A stretch of DNA of 64,000 nucleotides from Alkalihalobacillus pseudalcaliphilus (GTDB lineage: Bacteria; Bacillota; Bacilli; Bacillales; Bacillaceae_D), in contig LFJO01000001.1 in assembly GCA_001038565.1 (NCBI GenBank), positions 246,480 to 310,479 on the forward strand, read 5' to 3'. A program made the translations under genes and the position numbers. How positions within the stretch are numbered: the first letter of the stretch is position 1; each line of letters starts with the position of its first letter. Of this stretch, positions 58,159-64,000 are shown in pieces. The notes beneath the pieces are model-generated. The model searched no databases, had not been told where the DNA came from, and saw nothing but the letters and a program-made list of their open reading frames with translations.

Positions 58159-58788
58159 ATGAAAGCGTTTACAACATTACTGATACTTGTTTCATCAATC
58201 TATTATATTTTTTATTTTGACGCTGGCCAATCACTTGCAACGGTCATTTTTAAGCTTACACCGATGCTACTAATTATTTTCTATAGCTTGTTTTATTACC
58301 GCAAAGTCAGGAAGTATTTGGCGATTGTTCTTGGTTTGATCGTCTGTATGATTGCAGATGGTGTTATTGTTTACTCCTTTTTAGGGGGACTTATTGTCTT
58401 TTTAACAGGACATATCTTTTATCTGTATGCATTTTTAAAAATAAGTGTGAACAAGAGAAAAAGTGGGATCGTCAGCTTTCCATTTCTTATTTATATGACA
58501 ATCATGGGTTATTTACTTATTTCGGCGATGGTTGATTCGGGGGAAACAGCTCTGGTTATTCCTGTTATCTTGTATATTCTCGTAATAGGATTTATGGGGA
58601 TTACGGCTGTGTGGACGAACGATAAATATGCAATGATAGGTGCAATTTTATTTATTATCTCCGATAGTTTTCTAGCTTGGAATATGTTTGTGGAGTCCAT
58701 TTCCTATTCCCATGTTTGGATTATGACGACCTATTATGGTGCCCAATTCTTTATTGCAACAAGCATTGGATATTTTAATAAGAGATAG
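58159..58788 (+). CDS. YhhN / TMEM86 family membrane protein (lysoplasmalogenase-like)
   Basis: A 209-residue protein with about eight helices. The pattern LTPMLLIIFYSLFYYR near the start, CMIADGVIV (conserved Asp), FLTGHIFYLYAF (conserved His), and ILFIISDSFLAWNMF (conserved SDS) matches the YhhN family, whose eukaryotic relatives hydrolyse lysoplasmalogens. ATG 58159 follows GGGGAGG by six bases. A perfect catabolite-responsive element (TGAAAGCGTTTACA, 58160-58173) overlaps the start codon. It lies between the hydrolase and Nudix genes. Confidence 0.8.
   Translation: MKAFTTLLILVSSIYYIFYFDAGQSLATVIFKLTPMLLIIFYSLFYYRKVRKYLAIVLGLIVCMIADGVIVYSFLGGLIVFLTGHIFYLYAFLKISVNKRKSGIVSFPFLIYMTIMGYLLISAMVDSGETALVIPVILYILVIGFMGITAVWTNDKYAMIGAILFIISDSFLAWNMFVESISYSHVWIMTTYYGAQFFIATSIGYFNKR
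58160..58173. promoter_or_regulatory. Catabolite-responsive element (CcpA) match at a start codon
   Basis: TGAAAGCGTTTACA fits the cre consensus TGWNANCGNTNWCA at every position. It overlaps the first codons of the YhhN-family gene, so it could act as a roadblock, or be chance. Confidence 0.4.
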
Positions 58789-58805
58789 AAGGAATGTGAT
58801 CAATT

Positions 58806-59423
58806 TTGGATGTGAAGTGGTTAGAGTGGGCAAGGCGAATTCAAGCCTTGTCCAAAAGTGGGTTAACTTTTTCAAAGGATGCCTTTGATATAGAAAGATA
58901 TAAGGAGCTTGAACAAATTAGTGCAGAGATTATCGCTTCTTATAGCGATTTAGATGTCAACGAAACGATCGCATTATTTTCGAAGGAAAAAGGTTATCAA
59001 ACACCCAAAGTCGATGTGAGAGGAGCTGTATTTCAGGATCAGCAAATATTGTTGGTTCAGGAAAAGTCTGATGGAAACTGGTCCCTTCCTGGTGGCTTTT
59101 GTGATGTGGGACTTTCAGCGGCTGAAAATATTGTGAAGGAAATTGAGGAGGAGGCCGGGTATAAGACCGAGGCACGTAATTTAATGGCCTTAATTGATAT
59201 GAATAAGCATGCCCACCCACCCCAACCTTTTCATTATTATAAAGTGTTCATTCAATGTGAAGTGATAGAGAAAGTAGAGGCGGATCGTTTAGAAACGACA
59301 CAAGCTCAATTTTTTCCAAAGGATCGTCTACCTCGTTTATCAACCAATAGAAATACGGAAGAACAAATAGCGTCATTATTTGCTTTTTACCATTCAGAAG
59401 ATAAAAGGGCGATATTTGATTAA
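58806..59423 (+). CDS. Nudix hydrolase with N-terminal NUDIX_N-type helix domain
   Basis: A 205-residue pyrophosphohydrolase. Residues about 1-60 are helical (EWARRIQALSKSGLTFSKDAFDIERYKELE), as in the YjhB / ADP-ribose-pyrophosphatase-like group. The Nudix box reads GGFCDVGLSAAENIVKEIEEEAGY; the first Glu of the textbook box is replaced by Leu and Arg by Lys, as usual in this subgroup, while the metal-binding EIEEEAG is intact. Start is a TTG at 58806 with a modest AAGGAATGTGAT upstream. Likely substrate is a nucleoside diphosphate derivative such as ADP-ribose or CDP-choline. Confidence 0.85.
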   Translation: MDVKWLEWARRIQALSKSGLTFSKDAFDIERYKELEQISAEIIASYSDLDVNETIALFSKEKGYQTPKVDVRGAVFQDQQILLVQEKSDGNWSLPGGFCDVGLSAAENIVKEIEEEAGYKTEARNLMALIDMNKHAHPPQPFHYYKVFIQCEVIEKVEADRLETTQAQFFPKDRLPRLSTNRNTEEQIASLFAFYHSEDKRAIFD

Positions 59424-59518
59424 CGGTTTGTGCTCATGTAAGGTCGTTTGATGGCGTCAGGGTTATTGTTGTATGAACCTGCCCCAATAACGATTTTAAG
59501 TGGGTCTATATGGTCCAC
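59420..59518 (-). pseudogene. Possible remnant of a methyltransferase N-terminus
   Basis: On the minus strand a GTG at 59518, seven bases after a perfect AAGGAGG, opens a 32-residue frame: DHIDPLKIVIGAGSYNNNP followed by DAIKRPYMSTNR and a stop. The KIVIGAG motif looks like the first strand and SAM loop of a class I methyltransferase, but the frame ends after 32 residues inside the Nudix gene's stop. It reads as a truncated gene with its ribosome site still intact, or as a short peptide gene. Low certainty. Confidence 0.35.
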
Positions 59519-59576
59519 GGTCATTCCTCCTTAGCTGTTTTTACCGTATACATAGTGAATCAGTTACAAGCATAAA

Positions 59577-59619
59577 AAAAGAAACGTGATGGTCTATGTT
59601 GAACCGCCACGTTTCTTTT
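59577..59619. terminator. Terminator between the Nudix and old yellow enzyme genes
   Basis: AAAAGAAACGTG (59577-59588) pairs perfectly with CACGTTTCTTTT (59608-59619). A and T runs on either side allow use in both directions. Confidence 0.75.
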
Positions 59620-59641
59620 ATTAATAGCGATGGATAGGTGT

Positions 59642-60760
59642 TTATTTCTCGACAGGTACCCAGCCTTCTCGTTTCATGATGATATTCCAGAGATTGTTTG
59701 GTAACAGATACTTATCTTTTTCAGCTACTTTTAAAGCATATTCAATCGAATCAGACTGGCCATTTTGAACTTTATCAGCCCATCTTGGTTCAATAAGTAG
59801 TTCGCGTCCTAATGCTAAAAGAGGCATTCCCTGCTCACGTACTTTGATTGCTTGATCTGGGGTATTAATTTGACCGACTACCATAAAAGGGACTCTTCCA
59901 TTAATATGCTCATTGATTAGTTCAATTCGTGTTTTTGTTGTATCCGCATCGCGATGTGGATAGGATTGAACATCACCTAAAGATACGTGTAAATAATCGA
60001 GACCACACTCAGCTAATACATCCACGAGGTAGAATGTATCAGCCATTGTTAACCCTGGAGTGGAGGGTTCTTCTGGAGAGAAGCGATAACCTAAGATAAA
60101 TGGGCGATTCGCATATTTTTTGATGGCCTCTTGACACGCTTTTAATACAGCAAGTGGAAATCTCATCCTGTTTTCACGTGAGCCTCCCCATTTGTCTGTT
60201 CGGCTATTTGTAAAAGGAGAGTAAAATTGTTGGATGAGATACGTATTCGCCCCGTGGATTTCTATGCCATCAAAACCAGCTTCGATCGCACGTCTTGTAG
60301 CTTCCCCGAATGCAGTAATAATCTCATCTATTTCAATACTCGTTAATTCACGAGCGATTTTAGTTCCATTCTCATAAAAATCGGATGCACAGAGCACGTC
60401 GCCATTCGGTACTAATTCGGGAGGGCATTGTCTGCCACCATGATGAATTTGTACAATGGCTTTCGCGCCTTCTGCTTGAATCGTTTTTGCCCATTTCGTT
60501 AAACCCGGTAATAAGTCATCACTGAAAATCCCAGGTTGCCCAACAAAAGCTTTACCATTAGGTATGACATTTGCACAAGCTGTGATGACTATACTGAGGT
60601 CTTTGGATCGTTCTTTTATATAAACCAATTCTTCGTCTGAAATAGTTCCATCATCATTGGAAGAGTAATGGGTCATAGGTGCTAAGGCAAGCCGATTTTT
60701 CAATTCAACTCCATTTGGTAATGTATAAGGTTCAAATAAAGACTCATAAGCTGTACTCAT
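59642..60760 (-). CDS. NADH:flavin oxidoreductase, old yellow enzyme family
   Basis: A 372-residue FMN TIM-barrel enzyme. LALAPMTHYSSNDDGTISDEEL is the FMN-binding opening; KAIVQIHHGGRQCPP holds the substrate-binding His-His; GFDGIEIHGANTYLIQQFYSPFTNSRTDKWGG is the family hallmark in two adjacent pieces; FMVVGQINTPDQAI and LALGRELLIEPRWADKV complete the phosphate-binding end. No C-terminal FeS/FAD domains follow, so it is a short OYE-type ene-reductase. ATG 60760 follows AAGGGTGAT. Natural substrate unknown; likely an alkene or quinone reductase. Confidence 0.9.
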   Translation of the reverse strand: MSTAYESLFEPYTLPNGVELKNRLALAPMTHYSSNDDGTISDEELVYIKERSKDLSIVITACANVIPNGKAFVGQPGIFSDDLLPGLTKWAKTIQAEGAKAIVQIHHGGRQCPPELVPNGDVLCASDFYENGTKIARELTSIEIDEIITAFGEATRRAIEAGFDGIEIHGANTYLIQQFYSPFTNSRTDKWGGSRENRMRFPLAVLKACQEAIKKYANRPFILGYRFSPEEPSTPGLTMADTFYLVDVLAECGLDYLHVSLGDVQSYPHRDADTTKTRIELINEHINGRVPFMVVGQINTPDQAIKVREQGMPLLALGRELLIEPRWADKVQNGQSDSIEYALKVAEKDKYLLPNNLWNIIMKREGWVPVEK

Positions 60761-60830
60761 AAAAGATCACCCTTCTCACTTTTTTTTACTTTAGCAAAGG
60801 ACAAAAAAGGTCGCAAATGTTTTGCTTCTT

Positions 60831-61676
60831 TTAAATCAGACCGTGTTTTTGGAAGCTAAGGTAAACACCATCTTCATCAATTGCTGCCGTTACTTCATCA
60901 GCAACCGCTTTTAGTTCTTCTTTGGCATTTCCCATAGCAATACCTATCTCGCAAAACTGGAGCATTTCCAAATCGTTGATTCCATCACCAATGGCAAGCG
61001 TTTGTTCTCGCGGTAATTGAAGATGCTTGAGCACAGCTTCAATTCCTGCTGCTTTGTGAATGCCAATTCCCGAAATTTCACCTCCCTCAGCCCCAAATTT
61101 ATGAAAGCTAGTTGGAACTACGGTTAATTTTTTCTCAAATAAAGGGGCAATCTCTTTGTAAGGAATTGTCGGATGCCCCATAAAACAAATTTTATTAATA
61201 TCATGCCGATGTAATTGTTCAACAGGAACAAAACTAGTAATTTGCATAAGCTGATAAATCGGATGTTCTTTTTCGTCGGTAAACTCGTTATTTTGAATAT
61301 CTTCCTTTATAATGGATAGATAATGTTGCTTTAAGGATTCAGTTCCATACATACCATCATTGGACTCAAGCATAAATTCAATATCTCTTGATGTGAAATA
61401 ATCAACCAGTTCTTTGATTTCCACGGCGGTTAAAGTCTTTCTAAAAAGGAGTTCGTTATTAACTTCTGCAAAGACCCCAGCACCTCCGATGATGCCATCA
61501 AAACCAATATCCAGAATATTGGCATACAAAGCAGCTTTTGAACGACCTGTACATAAGAAGACGAGGTGCCCATTTTTTCTTGCTTGTTGACATGCTTGTA
61601 CTGTAGATGGAGGAACGGTTCCATTTTCTAATAAAATTGTTCCGTCAACATCTAAGAAAACGATTTTTGTATTAAT
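60831..61676 (-). CDS. Cof-type HAD phosphatase (possible ATT start)
   Basis: An approximately 281-residue HAD hydrolase of the Cof/YidA group, acting on phosphosugars or nucleotides. Motif I is VFLDVDGTILLENG, motif II VFLCTGRSK, the Lys is in KAAGIEAVL and motif IV is AIGDGINDLEML. The start is odd: the in-frame GTG at 61685 shares its first base with the ribosome site AAAAGGAG, while an ATT at 61676 stands eight bases from it and gives INTKIVFLDVDGT, the usual family start. An AUU start as in infC is therefore proposed. It lies upstream of the old yellow enzyme gene on the same strand. Confidence 0.82.
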   Translation of the reverse strand: MNTKIVFLDVDGTILLENGTVPPSTVQACQQARKNGHLVFLCTGRSKAALYANILDIGFDGIIGGAGVFAEVNNELLFRKTLTAVEIKELVDYFTSRDIEFMLESNDGMYGTESLKQHYLSIIKEDIQNNEFTDEKEHPIYQLMQITSFVPVEQLHRHDINKICFMGHPTIPYKEIAPLFEKKLTVVPTSFHKFGAEGGEISGIGIHKAAGIEAVLKHLQLPREQTLAIGDGINDLEMLQFCEIGIAMGNAKEELKAVADEVTAAIDEDGVYLSFQKHGLI

Positions 61677-61739
61677 ACAAAACACTCCTTTTATGTAATA
61701 AATCCAAATTTATTATACAATAAATGAGGATTGATTAAT

Positions 61740-62205
61740 AAGAAGAAGGCTTATAACCAATAATAAAAGGCATCACAGTCCAGTTACCAAAGCGGACAAG
61801 CCACCCGAAAACGACAACAAGATGTAGCCACAGAACTAAGGTCTGTTAACTACAAGGCACAACCTATCGTCCACAAACAACTTTCATATAAAACCCACCT
61901 GGCGAAGCGGATTCACTTCGCCACCAACAAAGAGTAAAGTTGGGTTTAGCTTTATCTGGTGACTTTTCATTCACTTTGTTCTTTTTCTTATTCTTTTTAA
62001 TATTTGTTGTAAGAATGTTTTTTGGACTTGAGAATGAGCAGTAACCCAGCGGACAAAAATGCGGAGATTCCCGTGGGACGTAGTGGCGGGCTGAAATCCA
62101 CTGGCGAAGCCAGTTAGTTTAGTGCCACCCCACAGGAAGGGCAGCATGATTTTTGGTAACGGCGAGTAACGCTCTATGTTCGCACTTTCATACAAACCAG
62201 AACTA
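61740..62205. repeat. Gene-free stretch with repeats D (reverse) and F
   Basis: A reversed family D block with CTTTCATATAAA, CCACCTGGCGAAGCGGATTC and TTCGCCACCAACA (about 61878-61931), then a long family F copy (about 62023-62196) with TTGAGAATGAGCAGTAACCC, GATTTTTGGTAACGGCGAGT and the end GCACTTTCATACAAACC. The rest shows no gene. The promoter of ytvA must lie at the right edge or within the repeat. Confidence 0.65.
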
Positions 62206-62219
62206 ATGAGGAGGTACCT

Positions 62220-63014
62220 ATGATTCATTTAGATGATGCTGATTTACTTAAGAAAATTATAGATTATGCGAAAACAGCTATTGTTATTACCGATCCTGCT
62301 AAAGCAGATAACCCAATTGTTTATATGAGTAAAGGTTTTTCGCTCATGACAGGTTATCAACGTCAAGAAGTAATAGGTAGAAATTGTCGATTCATGCAAG
62401 GTCCTGATACAGATCTTCAAACTGTGAAGAAAATCAAAGATGCTATTACTAATCAGACCTCTTTTTCTGCTGAAATCTTAAACTATAAAAAAGACGGCAC
62501 CCCATTTTGGAACCAATTAACGATAGATCCCGTTTATTTTGAAAAAGAAAAGCGATTTTTCTTTATTGGAATGCAAAAAGATATAACGGAACAAAAGAAA
62601 ACGGAACAAAAATATATGGACTCCGTTCAGTTAATAGAATCAATTTCCAACCCTATCGTCCCGTTATTTAGAGATATTGCCGTATTACCATTAGTGGGGG
62701 AAACGAACCAAGAGCGATTTAATAAATTGATGGCAACGATCACAGAGTCAGTCATACATCTTCAAATAGAAACACTAATTATCGATTTATCTGGCTTAGA
62801 TTTCTATAATGAACTAGTATTGGAAGAATTAATTCGACTTAAAGAAGTACTTAATCTAGTAGGAACAGAAATGGTCATCTGTGGGATGAGTCCTAAGCTG
62901 GCACTAAGCTCAGCAGGTATGACAAAAGGCTCTTTTAACACGATTAAAAGGGAAAAATCGGTGAAAAGCTATCTAAGCAAATATCTCGAGCAACTAGAAA
63001 AAATAGATGGATAA
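62220..63014 (+). CDS. ytvA: Blue-light photoreceptor, LOV-STAS protein
   Basis: A 264-residue protein of the YtvA/PfyP type. The LOV domain (about 8-125) has the flavin-binding motif GRNCRFMQG with the photoactive Cys at 56, and the later NYKKDGTPFWNQLTIDPVY and FFFIGMQKDITEQ. A helical linker leads to a STAS domain (about 145-258: PIVPLFRDIAVLPLVGETN, LIIDLSGLDFYNE, MVICGMSPKLA). In Bacillus it belongs to the stressosome and turns on the general stress response via SigB under blue light. ATG follows GAGGAGG. It overlaps the next gene by eight bases. Confidence 0.92.
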   Translation: MIHLDDADLLKKIIDYAKTAIVITDPAKADNPIVYMSKGFSLMTGYQRQEVIGRNCRFMQGPDTDLQTVKKIKDAITNQTSFSAEILNYKKDGTPFWNQLTIDPVYFEKEKRFFFIGMQKDITEQKKTEQKYMDSVQLIESISNPIVPLFRDIAVLPLVGETNQERFNKLMATITESVIHLQIETLIIDLSGLDFYNELVLEELIRLKEVLNLVGTEMVICGMSPKLALSSAGMTKGSFNTIKREKSVKSYLSKYLEQLEKIDG

Positions 63015-63894
63015 ACGATTAGCTTATTTATCGATCGCAGTAGGAGCGGCGCTGTGGGGACTAATCGGTGTATTTGTCCACCATTTATATGATGCAGGCT
63101 TTACACCCGTCCAGGTCGTAGCTATTCGAACCGGGACGGCTATGTTTTTTATGCTTATCTACTTATCCCTTTTTTCGAAGCACCGTCCAGCATTGCGTAT
63201 CAAAATGCGAGATAGTCATTATTTTATTGGTACGGGTGTTATTAGTATTGTTCTGTTTAACCTTTGCTTATTTTATGCGATGCAAGTGACATCGATCTCC
63301 ATCGCAACGATTTTATTATATACGGCACCGGCCTTTGTGACGCTCTTTTCAAGAGTTCTTTTCAAAGAAAAACTAACAACGCGAAAACTACTAGCCTTAT
63401 TTATGACCTTACTAGGTTGCTCCCTTGTTATCGGTATATTTCCTAGTAGCGGAGCAGCGGTATCATTTTATGGCATATTACTAGGCATAGGGTCTGGATT
63501 CTTTTATGCCATGTATAGTATTTTCGGTAAATTTGCTCTAGCCAAATACTCACCTTTAACAGTTACCTTCTATACCTTTGTTTTTGCGGCTATGGCTATT
63601 ATTCCTTTTAGTGGGATATGGGAAATGACAGATGAATTTCGGCAAGGCTATGTTTGGTTACTTGTATTAGGAATCGGTTTTTTCTCGACGATGCTTGCTT
63701 TTATTCTTTATACGAAGGGACTACAATATGTAGAATCTAGTAAAGCATCCATTATTGCAACTGTTGAACCTGTGGTAGCGGCTTTTATGAGTTTTCTATT
63801 ATTCTCAGAGCGTTTAAATCTGTGGCAATATACGGGCATGATTTTGGTGATTATTGCGGTGATAGTTGTACAGGGTAAAAAACGAGATTGCTAG
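63007..63894 (+). CDS. EamA (DMT superfamily) transporter
   Basis: A 295-residue, ten-helix transporter built from two EamA repeats. YLSIAVGAALWGLIGVFVHHLYDAGFTPVQVVAIRTG begins the first; FYGILLGIGSGFFYAMYSIFGKFALAKYSPLTVTFY the second; VESSKASIIATVEPVVAAFMSF is the conserved helix 9. Such proteins export amino acids, metabolites or drugs. The ATG lies eight bases inside ytvA, so it is translated by coupling and may share light/stress-related expression. Substrate unknown. Confidence 0.88.
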   Translation: MDKRLAYLSIAVGAALWGLIGVFVHHLYDAGFTPVQVVAIRTGTAMFFMLIYLSLFSKHRPALRIKMRDSHYFIGTGVISIVLFNLCLFYAMQVTSISIATILLYTAPAFVTLFSRVLFKEKLTTRKLLALFMTLLGCSLVIGIFPSSGAAVSFYGILLGIGSGFFYAMYSIFGKFALAKYSPLTVTFYTFVFAAMAIIPFSGIWEMTDEFRQGYVWLLVLGIGFFSTMLAFILYTKGLQYVESSKASIIATVEPVVAAFMSFLLFSERLNLWQYTGMILVIIAVIVVQGKKRDC

Positions 63895-63960
63895 AAAGTC
63901 AGTATCCAGTATACAAAGTATAGTTAACTGGCTCTCTTTTGTTTTAAATTGATAGAAATA

Positions 63961-63992
63961 TTGACTTTTTCTGAATATAATTATATTATAAT
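63961..63992 (+). promoter_or_regulatory. Candidate promoter at the window end
   Basis: TTGACT (63961-63966) with TATTAT (63984-63989) at a 17-base spacing. Its gene would lie beyond the window. Confidence 0.45.
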
Positions 63993-64000
63993 AGGAATTT

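Noticed and set aside
61971..62228. 85-residue minus-strand frame before ytvA
   Set aside because: Reads through family F repeat; no ribosome site and biased composition.

Overview
The window looks like chromosome from a low-GC, Gram-positive Bacillaceae (Bacillus / Alkalihalobacillus / Halalkalibacter type). Supporting points are the AT-rich sequence with strong AGGAGG ribosome binding sites and frequent TTG/GTG starts, and the recognisable Bacillus neighbourhoods: BceRS-BceAB, AdeR-Ald, a modA/modB pair with its HTH-PBP regulator, a LOV-STAS photoreceptor of the YtvA type, HelD, BcrC and a YkvR-like DUF3219 protein. No rRNA, tRNA, phage, plasmid or CRISPR locus was seen. All assignments come from reading the sequence and remembered family motifs; no search was run.

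Layout. 1-0.25 kb: end of a protein with a FIMAH-like C-terminal helical domain. 0.4-14.2 kb: a 12-gene co-directional glycan-utilisation cluster (DUF624 protein, NanE, acetyl esterase, RpiR regulator, FAD enzyme, LplB/LplC/LplA-type importer, GHL10-like protein, DUF4127 protein, cytoplasmic NagZ-like GH3, ROK kinase). It is driven from a near-consensus sigma-A promoter with an inverted repeat on its -10. 14.8-19.3 kb: a Bce-type antimicrobial-peptide sensing and detoxification module. 19.9-22.3 kb: a PlcR-like (RNPP) peptide-receptor regulator divergent from a TraB/PrgY pheromone-shutdown family protein. 23.7-26.2 kb: RlmN-family methyltransferase, GyrI-like protein, ProC. 26.5-30.7 kb: molybdate uptake with divergent regulator, an orphan EutH and a tiny PspC protein. 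30.9-35.1 kb: DedA, an M23 lipoprotein with an ECF-sigma-like promoter, and an ABC exporter. 35.3-40.8 kb: an alanine module (two AGCS symporters, AdeR-like regulator, Ald). 41.2-49.4 kb: two-component system with a small haem-copper-oxidase-like membrane protein, TetR/MFS pair, SRPBCC, GNAT, LLM oxidoreductase, DUF3219. 49.5-54.6 kb: AzlCD, TrmB-type regulator, HelD, two small unknown genes. 54.9-63.9 kb: GNAT, sugar O-acetyltransferase, DinB, BcrC, hydrolase, YhhN, Nudix, old yellow enzyme, Cof-type phosphatase, LOV-STAS photoreceptor, EamA exporter.

The most unusual non-coding content is a set of mosaic intergenic repeats (about 14.25-14.7, 19.27-19.8, 22.3-23.3, 26.3-26.4, 43.75-44.15, 46.07-46.7, 56.5 and 61.85-62.2 kb). 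Several families share the end TTTGTATGAAAGT and lie against the 3' ends and terminators of genes. Two families fold into multi-helix structures whose stems differ between copies by compensating changes. A third is a GC-rich element of about 205 bp present three times, in both orientations.

How genes work together. The LplABC importer probably brings in an N-acetylhexosamine-containing oligosaccharide that the esterase, GH3, GHL10-like, DUF4127 and FAD proteins process inside the cell; ROK kinase and NanE would then feed GlcNAc-6-phosphate to central metabolism. AGCS symporters, AdeR and Ald form an alanine import and deamination unit. The Bce module, BcrC and the ECF-promoted M23/ABC operon all belong to envelope defence. 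The RNPP regulator beside a PrgY-family protein is a candidate peptide-signalling unit.
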